The notes: generated by a model from the sequence alone, not told the origin. DNA of 64,000 bases from Prochilodus magdalenae (GCA_024036415.1 JAMWET010000762.1:20001-84000); one strand, 5' to 3'. Positions 44,340 through 56,370 are shown, numbered from the stretch's first letter. Numbers and translations: made by a program.

Positions 44340-44472
44340 TATCTCAGTTATTTATTTATCAGTTTATTTATCAGTTTATTTATCAGTTTATCACAGTTTA
44401 TTTATCACAGTTTATGTATCAGTTTATTTATTATAGTTTATTTATTATAAATTATTTATTAGTTTATTTATT
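44340..44472. repeat. TTTATTTATCAG-type short tandem repeat
   Basis: About ten irregular copies of a 12-bp CAGTTTATTTAT unit. Confidence 0.85.
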
Positions 44473-44571
44473 CCACAGTAGAAGCAGATCAGAGTAAATG
44501 ACAGTGGTAGACTCCACCCCTCGGAGATGAAAGCATGTGAAGCTGTGGATAGGCATACGTGCAGAGATGCA

Positions 44572-44572
<1 letters not shown>

Positions 44573-44632
<60 letters not shown>
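44573..44632. repeat. (CT)n microsatellite
   Basis: About 30 near-perfect CT dinucleotides. Confidence 0.97.
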
Positions 44633-44635
<3 letters not shown>

Positions 44636-44879
44636 GCCCACGATTGCACAATCATCACCAAATTCTGTGGAAGGCCTTTCCACCAGCCTGGGTCTATATA
44701 TGGTAAGAACCATGATTTAGCCACGTGGAGTCTTCGAATAACTGATGTACGCACCCTGACAGCTGCACTGCACCACGCCACCAAAAACTCTGCTCACATG
44801 GAGCACTGATAGCCCTTATGGTTCCTGAGGTGGTTTCATTTAGACCTCGTAACACCGCAGTGCCAGTCCAGAAACCAGT

Positions 44880-45150
44880 CTGCATTTGCACCAACTGTCA
44901 CTGGAACCAAGTAATGTGAAAGGATACATCATCACCGTCAACAGGGGGCGCTGCACAGCAGTACTACATAGCAGTACCAAGGTGGCGGAGCGTGAAGATG
45001 ACCTGTAAGTGTTTGGGCTGTTATTCCAGATGTTGGTTTATATCCAGAAAGCAGCACAGATCAACTACTGCAGATAAGAAGACCTAGAAGAGGTTCTCCA
45101 GCAGACCACTGGGGGGCGCCGTTGTTGCCCTCTCTCTCCAATAACTGACA
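44880..45150. repeat. Dispersed element R4, single-unit copy
   Basis: Collinear with the flanks of 28050-29120 (ACAGGGGGCGCTGCACAGC, TGTTTGGGCTGTTATTCCAG) and carries one unit of the 72-bp sequence at about 45058-45130, ending in the shared CTGACACGCCCA. This is probably the ancestral arrangement. Confidence 0.85.
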
Positions 45151-45780
45151 CGCCCATGGATGTGAAGAGATTCTAGTGTCTCACCAGTGTGACACTGACG
45201 TCTATTCAAATCATTATCAGCACAGAACACTGAAGGTTCCGTTAGCTAGAACCAAGCTCTGTTCAACGTAGAAGAGTTTCTGAGTGGCGCTATTGTTTGT
45301 GATAGTAGCTGATTAGCATTAGCTTCCTAACAGCTTGCTAACCTATAACATGCTGAGCTTAGCTACCCTGCCCGCTGTGTGGATGTTCGGGTATCTGTCT
45401 GCTGGTGTAGGATTTAATTGCTATGGAGACCTAAATAAGAAAGGCTTGATAGTCCAGCATCGTTCACCTTGGTAAAAACCTGTCCATGGATTTTGGGGGG
45501 CGGGGCTTCAGAAGGACCACTGAAGGACCAAATGTCATCAGTGGTTCTCCATAATCGCTGTGTCTTTAAAGTGCGGTAGGTGTGGCTGAAGCTGTTATGA
45601 GAAGTACAGCGGTTCTGTGGAAGGTCTGACAGCTCAACATTGGCCAACAGGAAGTCTCTAGCTGAGGGGCTGAAAGTGATGCAACCAGTTTGATTTAGCC
45701 ATGTGATCTAAAACCAGTTTAGTGGCCTACTTGGAGTTTAGAGTGACCAGAGGTGGACGGAGTACACACACCCTGGACCT
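45151..45780. other. No gene recognised
   Basis: Unique-looking sequence. Nothing supported. Confidence 0.4.
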
Positions 45781-45785
45781 GAGTT

Positions 45786-48413
45786 ACAGTGGAGGTAAAC
45801 TCCTCCTCCAGTGTCAGCTCCTCCCTTTAGACCTCCACTGGAGTACCAGTACTAAAGTATGTACCTTCAGATGTACTTAAGTATGGAGAGTAACAGTACT
45901 AAAGTATTTACCTTCAGATGTACTTAAATATGGAGAGTAACAGTACTAAAGTATGTACCTTCAGATGTACCTAAGTATGGAGAGTAACAGTACTAAAGTA
46001 TTTACCTTCAGATGGACTTAAATATGGAGAGTAACAGTACTAAAGTATGTACCTTCAGATGTACTTAAGTATGGAGAGTAACAGTACTAAAGTATTTACC
46101 TTCAGATGGACTTAAGTATGGAGAGTAACAGTACTAAAGTATGTACCTTCAGATGTACTTAAGTATGGAGAGTAACAGTACTAAAGTATTTACCTTCAGA
46201 TGTACTTAAATATGGAGAGTAACAGTACTAAAGTATGTACCTTCAGATGTACTTAAGTATGGAGAGTAACAGTACTAAAGTATTTACCTTCAGATGGACT
46301 TAAGTATGGAGAGTAACAGTACTAAAGTATTTACCTTCAGATGGACTTAAGTATGCAGAGTAACAGTACTAAAGTATGTACCTTCAGACGTACTTAAGTA
46401 TGGAGAGTAACAGTACTAAAGTATGTACCTTCAGATGTACTTAAGTATGGAGAGTAACAGTACTAAAGTATTTACCTTCAGATGGACTTAAGTATGGAGA
46501 GTAACAGTACTAAAGTATTTACCTTCAGATGGACTTAAGTATGGAGAGTAACAGTACTAAAGTATGTACCTTCAGATGTACTTAAGTATGGAGAGTAACA
46601 GTACTAAAGTATTTACCTTCAGATGTACTTAAATATGGAGAGTAACAGTACTAAAGTATGTACCTTCAGATGTACTTAAGTATGGAGAGTAACAGTACTA
46701 AAGTATTTACCTTCAGATGGACTTAAGTATGGAGAGTAACAGTACTAAAGTATTTACCTTCAGATGTACTTAAGTATGGAGAGTAACAGTACTAAAGTAT
46801 TTACCTTCAGATGGACTTAAGTATGGAGAGTAACAGTACTAAAGTATTTACCTTCAGATGGACTTAAGTATGCAGAGTAACAGTACTAAAGTATGTACCT
46901 TCAGACGTACTTAAGTATGGAGAGTAACAGTACTAAAGTATGTACCTTCAGATGTACTTAAGTATGGAGAGTACCAGTACTAAAGTATGTACCTTCAGAT
47001 GTACTTTAGTATGGAGAGTAACAGTACTAAAGTATTACCCTTCAGATGGACTTAAGTATGGAGAGTACCAGTACTAAAGTATTACCCTTCAGATGTACTT
47101 AAGTATGGAGAGTAACAGTACTAAAGTATTTACCTTCAGATGTACTTAAATATGGAGAGTAACAGTACTAAAGTATGTACCTTCAGATGTACTTAAGTAT
47201 GGAGAGTAACAGTACTAAAGTATTTACCTTCAGATGTACTTAAGTATGGAGAGTAACAGTACTAAAGTATTTACCTTCAGATGGACTTAAGTATGGAGAG
47301 TAACAGTACTAAAGTACAGTGGAGGTAAACTCCTCCTCCAGTGTCAGCTCCTCCCTTTAGACCTCCACTGGAGTAACAGTACTAAAGTATGTACCTTCAG
47401 ATGTACTTAAGTATGGAGAGTACCAGTACTAAAATATTTACCTTAAGATGTACTTAAGTATGGAGAGTAACAGTACTAAAGTATTACCCTTCAGATGTAC
47501 TTAAGTATAGAGAGTAACAGTACTAAAGTATGTACCTTCAGATGTACTTAAGTATGGAGAGTAACAGTACTAAAGTATTTACCTTCAGATGTACTTAAAT
47601 ATACAGAGTAACAGTACTAAAGAATGTACCTTCAGATGTACTTAAGTATGGAGAGTAACAGTACTAAAGTATTTACCTTCAGATGGACTTAAGTATGGAG
47701 AGTAACAGTACTAAAGTATTTACCTTGAGATGTACTTAAGTATGGAGAGTAACAGTACTAAAGTATTTACCTTCAGATGGACTTAAGTATGCAGAGTAAC
47801 AGTACTAAAGTATGTACCTTCAGATTTACTTAAGTATGGAGAGTAACAGTACTTAAGTATGGAGAGTAACAGTACTAAAGTATTTACCTTCAGATGGACT
47901 TAAGTATGGAGAGTAACAGTACTAAAGTATGTACCTTCAGATGTACTTAAGTATGGAGAGTAACAGTACTAAAGTATGTACCTTCAGATGGACTTAAGTA
48001 TGCAGAGTAACAGTACTAAAGTATGTACCTTCAGATGTACTTAAGTATGGAGAGTAACAGTACTAAAGTATTTACCTTCAGATGTACTTAAGTATGGAGA
48101 GTAACAGTACTAAAGTATTTACCTTCAGATGGACTTAAGTATGGAGAGTAACAGTACTAAAGTATGTACCTTCAGATGTACTTAAGTATGGAGAGTAACA
48201 GTACTAAAGTATGTACCTTCAGATGGACTTAAGTATGCAGAGTAACAGTACTAAAGTATGTACCTTCAGATGTACTAAAGTATTTACCTTCAGATGTACT
48301 TAAGTATGGAGAGTAACAGTACTAAAGTATTTACCTTCAGATGTACTTAAGTATGGAGAGTAACAGTACTAAAGTATGTACCTTCAGATGTACTTAAGTA
48401 TGGAGAGTAACAG
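45786..48413. repeat. 47-bp minisatellite, ~2.6 kb, ~54 units
   Basis: The unit starts AGTAACAGTACTAAAGTATG and continues TACCTTCAGATGTACTTAAG plus TATGGAG. Single-base variants (GTATTT/GTATGT, TGGACT/TGTACT, TATGCAG/TATGGAG) recur at multiples of 47 bp, implying multi-unit duplications. A CAGTGGAGGT...ACCTCCACTG inverted block of about 55 bp occurs at the left end (about 45788-45840) and again at about 47318-47370. Confidence 0.95.
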
Positions 48414-49560
48414 GAGCATGGTTTATTACGGCTCTAATGTCCTATTATCATTTCTGGAACAGGACTCTTCATCAGCTCATCAGCTCCCAAAAAAGGGAGT
48501 GCTGTACCCTGCTCGGTGGGCTCACTTAATGCTTCTCTCGTGTGGACATTACGTTTATGACCATAGGCCAAAAGGATGGACAGATTTGGCCGTAATGTCG
48601 TGGAGTGATCAGATGTTGATAATGTAGTGGAGTTAAAGTAGGTTAAACTACATATGTACTAAATGCAACTAAACAAGAAGTTAAGTGTGTCACTCTATTA
48701 AACCTAACCCAACCACAAACCTCTGCTTCCTGACGTTGGCTATACTCACCTGCAGACCACCAGCAAATCGGTATTATATTTAGGGGCCATCACGTGCAAC
48801 CAAAGTCCTACCATGAAGTGTCATTGAAGCAAAGCACCAACACATAGTACGCACTTCAGTTCACACAAGGCTTCACTGTTCACTCGGGTTACTGGAGTAG
48901 CTCCCCCTTGTGGACAGAGTGTGTTTTGAGTGTAGACGGTTTTAAGACCGAGGTTGTCTTTTTATGCAGACCAGAAATGGACACCCTTTGATTTTTTTTA
49001 TATATGCATTTTTCATCAATATAAAAACATTTCAATGTAAACATTAACACTCCCATCCAAACGGCTTCCACCAGCAACAGGCTCTTACCAACAATGTGGG
49101 TGTGGATGTTGGCGAGACACGCATCTCAGACAGCGCCCCACAAAGCTGCTACAGATGATCAAAAGTACAGCTGGAGAAAAGGGAGGTACTTAGATGGATA
49201 TGAAATGGTAGCTACACTTAACAGCTTTTTGATACTCCCAGTTTTTTTTACCTGCAGTCTAGAATTTGAAGCACTAGACATGTGGGAGGCGGAGCATGTT
49301 TGGTTAAATGATGTCGTAATTCATCCCAAGAGCTCCAGCAATGAACCCGAGCCATGCTGGAACAGATGCCCACTTCTGGCATGTTCCTTAGACAGAACCC
49401 AATCACGAGTGTTGCTTAGCATCTGTAAAACATGACCATTAATATATACGTATGAAAAGAATTCCGGAAGTTATACGCCAGCCAACCATAATCCGTCATT
49501 CATATAAAGGAATGGAAGCCCTGGCCAACTACAGGTTTATTGTTGGTAACCATCACTCCA
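48414..49560. other. No gene recognised
   Basis: Unique-looking sequence between the 47-bp array and the cox6b1 3' end. A 113-codon plus-strand frame at 49094-49435 has no recognisable domain. Confidence 0.45.
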
Positions 49561-49595
49561 AACAGAAATGCATAACGAGGTTAACATTGTGCGTC

Positions 49596-49601
49596 TTTAT
49601 T
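49596..49601 (-). terminator. cox6b1: cox6b1 poly(A) signal
   Basis: AATAAA on the minus strand, 204 nt beyond the stop codon. It is the first canonical hexamer downstream and gives a 3' UTR of about 220-230 nt. Confidence 0.7.
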
Positions 49602-49804
49602 ATGTAACAATGTAAATAAGAATTATAGAGCAACACATGGCTGAACACTGGACCTGTGGATAGTGTAGGTCAAAGGTCACAGGATGTTATATTTAGGTCT
49701 CAGGCCTGCCGTGTCCGCAGGGTTAACCTCACACACTGACACATGGTTAAATTAAGATCTACAAAAGGTCTTGAGATTTCAGATGAAGGGTGCCCACAGC
49801 CCGC

Positions 49805-49858
49805 TTAGATCTTTCCTGGGAAACTTCCTTCCTGAACCTGGCCATCCCACTTCTCCAC
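49805..49858 (-). CDS. cox6b1: cox6b1 coding exon 3 (last)
   Basis: 54 nt, residues 70-86 ([17 protein letters not shown]) and TAA. The acceptor is CTTCCTTGTAG before GTGGAG. Confidence 0.92.
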   Translation of the reverse strand: MEKWDGQVQEGSFPGKI

Positions 49859-50233
49859 CTACAAGGAAGACAAGACACATTAGATCCATTAACCGTGTGT
49901 CAGAGTCAAAAAGCAGAGCACTGTTAGCTACAACTTCATCCAAATGAGCATAATTACAATAAAACATGGGAAGAAGAGGAGCTCCTTCTTATTTTCATGC
50001 CAGCAGGGGAGGTGTGGTGATCATTTCCCTGAAATACCCAGGATTTATATTCCTGCTTTTACTAGTTTTGTAAAAAAGCTGCTGACTTGGTGTTAGATGA
50101 ATATAGGGAGACCCCTACTGGTTACAGTAGAACATCACAGACCACAAGACCCAATTCCTCCAATGTAACCTCAAGAAAAATCTTCAGACTTTTAAACAAT
50201 AAATAAACAAAAATAAATATATAAATTAATCGC

Positions 50234-50270
<37 letters not shown>

Positions 50271-52626
50271 TAGAAAAATACTATGCATAAATGCAAAATA
50301 CATAAAATAAAAATAATGGGCCATTTACATACAGTGACCAATACTAGTAACAAAGCTGACCATTTGCTTCATAGCCTCCAGTATTAGGTCAAGCTGAGTT
50401 GATTTACTGATCCAGGGGTTACAAGGGGCACTGAATACCTTTCACCCGTCTGCTTCTTATACCTAAAGCTGAACATGCATGCCGTATTCCTCAGTACAAG
50501 CCATCACTCTGACAGGGTGAAGTTGTACAGAGACCAGCCACAGCTAATATCCAACATGTCTTAAAATTGACATTCCTATAAAGCCACAACAGGGCTATGA
50601 AGATGAGCACGTCTATCAGATATCCCAGGCTGAGTTTCTCCAGGAACAGGACAGTGGACTCAACATGGCGACCCAGCTTACAGCTTAACTGCTGTATCTA
50701 GAGTGTGGGCTGGGAGAGGGTGCTATAATCGATTCACTAGAGCGCCGCACGCCAGTGTCATCTTTCCTCGTTACTGCCATGAAGCTTTACAGAACATCAG
50801 GTATAGTCTATAGCAAGTTGTAGTGGTTGTCCTGGTGTCCTGTGACAATCCATCCCGTGCAGTCTGAATATTCCCACATAGTTCCTGCAGATTTTGCAGT
50901 GGGGGGTGTGGGGGCTGCTGCCATTCTGAGTCACTCCATGACAGTCTGGTACGACACCATCGCGGCCTTTGGTGACTGTGACGTGGTGTTAAGGACCGTC
51001 GCCGTAACGGCCTGTGTGCATGTAGTCCTGCGTGTTGCAGCCGTCTCATTAGCATGTCTCATGAAGTCAAACCTACCCACCAAATTTCATTCCTGTGGGT
51101 TGATTCCTTCTGGGTGCTGCTGTTTGTGCAGCTATTCCTCAGATGAGGAGCATGTAGGCTTATAACAAAAACACATTCTTCCCCTCTATATAGACCCACC
51201 AAAACGAGGTGATGCCGGTTTGAAGACCTGCCTGTAAGGTTATAACCCGCCCCCAGACAGACGCATTCACGCGATAATGATGATTTTGCACTTTGCTGAC
51301 CGCGAACCTGTGTGGACACCATAGCCTTGAGCTGTGCCCTGTCATCAGCACAGGTAAGGCCATGAAGATCAGCATGACGCAATCCACCTAGGAGTTTTTC
51401 AAAACAGGTGGGCTCTGTTCAAATCAATAACCAGTTCTGATTTTGGTCAGGGTATGTAAAAAACCAAAACAAAGAAAAGTAAAAAGGAACAAAGTGATCA
51501 CGTCACAAAGTAGGCAACACTTATGAGCTACGCGTCAGGAAGACGAGCACTAAATGCGTGTCACTCATCATTCGCACCGAGTCATGAGCGACTAGAACCT
51601 GCATGGGAACACACTAGTGTCTGTCTATAGCAACGGATTCTTACCCAGCTGATGGGGCACAGGCTCTTGTAGACTCTCTGGTACCAGTCACATGGAGAGG
51701 TCTCCTGACCTTTTGCCGACAGAGCCTTGTTACACCTGTGAAAGTCTGTGACAGAGAGACCGAGAGAGAGAGACCAGGTCAGTGTGCAGTTAATTTATTA
51801 CCCTCTATGGGCCTGTCCAGAAGTTTGTCCTTTGGAGGTGTCAACAATACAAGGACGTAGGGGACGAGTGTGTTGTGGGTGCTCGATTTAAAGCATATAT
51901 TTGGGACAAACTTTTACATGTACTGAACCTAAATAAAGCTGTTTAGAGGTTAAACACACGCATAATTAATCTCAATAACTAACACCCTTTTATTCAGAGC
52001 TTTGGCTCAGACTGATCCCAGCCTATATCACAAAGAATTTTAGAGAAGACACTACTGAGTTCTCATCAATATGGCCCACATGGAACGCAGCGCTCACAAA
52101 GAGGGGGAAGAGGGTTCCTGCGAGTGCCTCTTTGATGGTAAACATGTGAAATGGGACACCATGTGACCTTGAAGACACAAATGAGGACCATAGTATTATG
52201 GGTGCACCATTTAAGACTGGGCTGTTAATCCCAAGGCTGGACAGCTTTGGTCCTGGAGTGGTCAGAGTGCAGTCCAGTTTGGACATTTCTCTCCTGTTTC
52301 CAGCAGGTAACTTTTACTAGGTGTGCTGTAGCTGTAAAAAGCCCTCAAGCTGCAGATAAGCAACCCCAAACATTAGCAAAGTCTGAAAACCAACACGTCA
52401 CACTCCCATTCGTTTCAGACAGTTTCTCTTTTTGAGACTTTCACAGCATCTCAATTCGGATCCATGCGCATACACACTGTACATGAGTTCCCAGGAGACC
52501 TTTTAACTCAGGGTTCTTACCAAGGTAGTTTTGGAAACAGTTTCGTGTCTGGTTGGTGTTGGGGAAACGGGCATCGAATGGAGCCGTTCTGTAGTTCTTG
52601 ATTTTGCTTTCAATGACGTCTGCCAT
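49805..52626 (-). CDS. cox6b1: Cytochrome c oxidase subunit 6B (COX6B1-like); three coding exons
   Basis: Three exons join to 261 nt, encoding 86 residues plus stop, the length of human COX6B1. The protein is a soluble intermembrane-space subunit on the outer face of respiratory complex IV and bridges the dimer. It starts [20 protein letters not shown] and ends with EGSFPGKI. Cys30, Cys40, Cys54 and Cys65 form the expected CX9C and CX10C twin-cysteine pattern, which marks an import substrate of the MIA pathway that needs no N-terminal presequence. [18 protein letters not shown] and FPGKI are family hallmarks. All junctions obey GT-AG and keep frame. A fish COX6B2-type paralog is not excluded. 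Introns hold a Tc1-like copy (50.83-51.06 kb) and a MITE-like palindrome (52.76 kb), neither affecting exons. Confidence 0.93.
49859..50824. other. cox6b1 intron, nothing recognised
   Basis: Intronic sequence with an (ATA)n microsatellite at about 50236-50268. No further feature is seen. Confidence 0.55.
50825..51060 (-). mobile_element. Tc1-like family A, more heavily deleted copy in cox6b1 intron
   Basis: The minus strand reads [20 protein letters not shown] and SWSDSEWQ, then goes directly into [14 protein letters not shown] and DGLSQD. The VIFSDESR block kept in the 38.9 kb copy is gone, so the deletion is larger and different. The frame is open across the join. Sequence beyond 51060 to about 51150 may belong to another repeat. 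Confidence 0.75.
51061..51644. other. cox6b1 intron, nothing recognised
   Basis: Open frames at 51059-51387 on the minus strand overlap each other and show no known domain. Confidence 0.45.
51645..51745 (-). CDS. cox6b1: cox6b1 coding exon 2
   Basis: 101 nt, two bases of D36 then residues 37-69: [20 protein letters not shown] followed by [13 protein letters not shown]. It holds Cys40, Cys54 and Cys65. The acceptor is CTGTCACAG and the donor is TGG/GTAAGA. Confidence 0.94.
51746..52520. other. cox6b1 intron, nothing recognised
   Basis: Short open frames on both strands, none recognisable. Confidence 0.5.
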
Positions 52627-52650
52627 CTCGGAGCAAGCTTCTTAAGACCA
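52521..52650 (-). CDS. cox6b1: cox6b1 coding exon 1 with 5' UTR part
   Basis: Coding part 52521-52626 encodes residues 1-35 plus one base. 52627-52650 is 5' UTR after a CGTCTTCACAG acceptor. The ATG at 52626 matches the family start and is preceded by CTCCGAG. The donor is CTTG/GTAAGA. Confidence 0.92.
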
Positions 52651-52760
52651 CTGTGAAGACGAAACACAAACAACACTTCAAAATCAGCACAGGACCTCAA
52701 ACCTGGGAGGAGGATGGAGATGCCTTCCAATTCCTGCCAGTGTCTAACAACAACTTTCAA

Positions 52761-52826
52761 TTCCACCTTAAATCCTGCAGCAGTCACAGGCGCCTGTAGG
52801 CAAGTGCTGGACCATTTAAGGTGGAA
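52761..52826. repeat. Small palindromic MITE-like element, copy 3 (cox6b1 intron)
   Basis: 66 bp with ends TTCCACCTTAAAT and ATTTAAGGTGGAA, in the intron between the inferred noncoding exon and coding exon 1. Confidence 0.7.
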
Positions 52827-53291
52827 CGGGAGTGTGGAGAGAACTTTATCAACTCGAGATAACGCTGCTGGAAGGCAGGGTCATACGGACACAGGGACTA
52901 ATGTAAACCCCACCATGACACTACACCAGATCACATATCACTGCTCTGGCTGTGTGAGGGGCCGGGCGAAGCTAGCTAGCTAGCCAGCATTAGAGGTCGC
53001 ACTGACCCCGGGTACAGACCTATACCAGCACCTTCTCAGAGTTAATTTAACATAGCTCGGTGTTTCCACACGATATATATAATATACAGACACACGGCCG
53101 TGTATCCAGCACCGAGAACACACATCTCCTAAGGCTTTATAACCTTGAGTAGTTAGCATCATGCTAGCGGGTGAGCTAAACGAAGAGGGACATCGTTTCA
53201 CGGAACGGTTAAGGTGTCTATACTTCACACACCACATGTTCTACACGAACATACCTAGAACAACCCAGTTCTCTAAGTCTCACTAACTTAC

Positions 53292-53400
53292 ATGAACAAA
53301 TCTTCAGAGCTTCGAGGCCTTGACGTACCGCCGCGTCCTTCCGTTCACTGAAAAGACTATTGAGCGCACTGAATTATGGGATACAGAGAAGCAGGGCGGG
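53292..53400 (-). promoter_or_regulatory. cox6b1: Putative cox6b1 noncoding first exon and promoter
   Basis: A strong donor, TTCAT/GTAAGTTAG, ends a likely noncoding exon at 53292. Upstream on the minus strand is ACGGAAGGACGCGG (53330-53344), whose GGAAG is an ETS core. ETS/NRF-2 sites are common in nuclear COX-gene promoters. The transcription start is not resolvable from sequence. Confidence 0.45.
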
Positions 53401-54620
53401 CTGCGCGGCTGGGTCCCAAACACACATCTCGTTCCCTAACTAGTCAGCTAACTCCGGTTTCGGTCACTTTCTAGGGTGAATGATCGAGTGAAGTACAGAT
53501 TAGCGTGCTGTCTAGTCTTTATGCTGTGTGAGGGCTCCAGTTAGCATCCCAACACTCAGCGTCCCAGCACTCGACACACTGTCCCCTCAGAGCTGGGAGT
53601 CACCTGAGGGAGGGGGACTGGTTCACTCGGCAGCATCTCTGTAACAGGCATCTCAGGCACACGCCGTTTGAGCTGGGAAGTCAGAATTTCCCAGTGGAAA
53701 GTCTCAACTGGAATGTCGCCATTAGTTGGATTTCCTATTTGGAAACTCAGGAGAGTCTCAGCAATCCGAATCCTAAAACCCAGGATGGCTGCACAGAGAA
53801 TCGAAGCTGTAGTGGTGCCCTGTATATTAGCCCTTCTGTCTGTTAGTTTGTAATTACACCAGTCATACACACAAACTGCAGTCCAGCTTCTATCTGTGGA
53901 CATGTAGCTACAGTTTTGGGGTTTACTAAGTATTCCCTACTGCAGGGTTATCGACTGGTAATGCCCACATTATTAGCTAATGGCTAACCTAGCTAGTAAG
54001 CAAACCGCCCTGCCCTCTTTAGTGAGGTCAACTTGAGTGTGACTTCACTCCTGTCTCCAACATCTGACATCCAAGCTACATGGTATGCCGTCATGCCTGT
54101 TATCAACCAGCTGATTATACGTGCACAGGTGAAGCGTAAACACAAATTCAAAATAATGTTAAACATGTAAGTCATGTAAAGCCAATGTTACATGTTTATA
54201 TGAATGAATGACAGGACTTCTACAGTGGTGGCGTGATGTCTTACGTCGAATGACGTTGGCAAGATGGCGGACGTGGACCCAGATTGCGTGGGAACTACTT
54301 ACTCGCGTACTGAAAGAGCCTACTGCTTCACCGGTCGAGCAGTATGCCTGGGTTCAATCTAGTACGTACTGACTAAGTAGGTGATTTCAGACACAGCCTT
54401 GCTCTAAAGACTGATAAACTGGTAAGTTATAAGGTGAGAGCGCCCCCCTGCTGTTTATTAAAGCATCACAGCTCCACAGTTTCAGTGTCCATTTCCCAAA
54501 TTCTTTAGCCAAGCTAACATGCTAGCATCATTCCTCCTAATAAACTGCCACAAACTGTCTTAACTGGAGCTGCTATGCTGACAAACAGATAGGATAAGAT
54601 TTCAGACTGAGCCTCATAAA
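53401..54620. other. No gene recognised
   Basis: Unique-looking sequence. AAGATGGCGGACGT at 54261-54274 is a YY1-like motif of the kind found at promoters, but no linked exon is recognisable, and the following TACGTACTGACTAAGTAGG text looks like a dispersed fish repeat. Confidence 0.4.
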
Positions 54621-54621
54621 C

Positions 54622-54800
54622 TGCAGTGCTGAGAATGATCCACCACCCTATACTACCTGCTCTGTGGTGGTCCTGTGGGGGTCCTGACCATTGAAGAACA
54701 GGGTAATACAGTATACAGAGAAACAGATGGACTACAGTCTGGACCTGTACACCTACAGAGTGTCCTGTACGGTCAGTGGAGCTGATAAGATGGACAGTAA
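54622..54800. repeat. Dispersed repeat R3, copy 2
   Basis: Matches 13970-14100 over GTGCTGAGAATGATCCACC to TGGACCTGTACACCTAC, with extra 3' sequence (GTGGAGCTGATAAGATGGAC) not in the first copy. Confidence 0.7.
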
Positions 54801-55479
54801 GTGTAGTAGATGGTAGATGTAAGGTACACGCATTCAGTGAAATGGTCAGTCCGTGTATTAAATGCATAGGTGACGTTTGAACATGTTGATTCATTACCTT
54901 TAATAACAGCCACGACAATCTGTGTCCTACAACAGGACGATACATGGTAGTGTACCTACAGCCTTAACTACTAATTAAGGACAGTTTAAATGTATATGGC
55001 GTGATATATATATATATACATATATTTGTTCAGGAGTGTTGCATGTCTTCTAGCACAGTGGTATTTTGGCTATGTCGTTTTCCCCAGAGCGGCCAGTGTA
55101 TGGAGCACAATGTAGAGAAGGCATTTGGAACACAGCCCACACATACTGGATGCCAGTAGTTTTTCCTTCGGAACAGCAGGAACCCGTCACTCTCCGACTG
55201 ACTGAGAGTTTCCTTCCACTTACAGCGTCTAGAGTTACATAAGTCCTGTAATTTCTCAACACGGCAATGTGGCAAATGATCCAGTCCTTAGCCTCCAGTA
55301 CTTACAGACTTTGTTTAAATGAGGCATCACCCTTAACTCTGTATTTTGCCTACATTCTGTATAATAAGGGTTTATTTAAGCAGCTTTGCCTAGTGGACCT
55401 TTTAGTGGACGTGTGAAGAACCCTTTTAAAGTTTAAATGGTTCATGAGCTCCCTGGAACAAAACGAGTCCCCTTGTTTG
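54801..55479. other. No gene recognised
   Basis: Includes a (TA)n run near 55003-55025. Two overlapping minus-strand frames at 55030-55275 resemble nothing known. Confidence 0.4.
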
Positions 55480-55925
55480 TTTGAGGTGGTAGTACCTCCA
55501 GGCTCCTGCAGGTGGCGCTGCATGAGGACGATGGAGCTATAAACCCCTGAGGGCTGTGAGTGACGGGATGCATAGATTGGTAAGAGGTGCTACAGTGCAG
55601 GGAATGTCTCGTTCCATGTGTGGAAAATGGCTCCAGAGCTGATGTTAATGATTGGCTAAAAGGAGGGACTGCAGGTGGGCGTGGCCAAAGACCATAGTGT
55701 AAAGGAAGTAGCTGAATCTGCAGGTGTGTGGAAGCGTACGGTCATACGGGTCTACCAGCAGTGGATACAATCCCAGTCTACAGGGAATTCTCCTCGGAAT
55801 GGTGCCAGGGAAGGCATCCACCACATCAGGACCACCTGACCAGTTCTCTGATGTAAGAGTGTCTGAATGTTGATCTGGCTCCATCCAGAACCTCGTCCAG
55901 TACATGCCCTATCACCGTACAGACC
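55480..55925 (+). repeat. Dispersed repeat R2, forward copy 2
   Basis: Close match to 8649-9130 and, reversed, to 5050-5520. An 86-codon minus-strand frame (55645-55905) parallels the one in the 5.1-5.4 kb copy. Confidence 0.7.
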
Positions 55926-56084
55926 TGATGCTGATATGACTCATTATATCACCTGAACCAGATCCCATCCTAATGAGCAACAGTACGAACCCCCTGCTGC
56001 TGTCTTCCCTGTTCTCCCCATCCAAACACTCAGTGTGGTCGGAATCCCTCTACAGACCCACAGATCTGAAGAGAACAGTTCCCA

Positions 56085-56370
56085 GTGAGGAACCGAAGGT
56101 TGGGTTCTAGCTTTACTGGCAGATACAGTGAGCGTCTGGTTCATAAGAACAAGGTCCAGCAGCAAACACACAGGACACCACAGCTACAGACTGGCAGAGG
56201 GCCAAACCCACTCTCTACTGACCGTGATGAGCACCACCTCATTCCAACGTCCCTTACCCACCGTAAGATGACCTCGAGTGACCTCCAGAGAGACTGGCGA
56301 GCGGTGGCTGGGGTGAAACGCACAGCGAGCATGGTTCTAAAAACAGGCTTCTGGAGGTGTTTCTGTTATT
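56085..56370 (+). mobile_element. Possible Tc1-like transposase N-terminal remnant
   Basis: The plus frame carries MTSSDLQRDWRAVAGVKRTA, resembling the region between the two DNA-binding helices of Tc1-like transposases (a TSSDL-RDW-AGV pattern). The frame lacks the catalytic domain. The similarity is by eye and limited. Confidence 0.5.
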
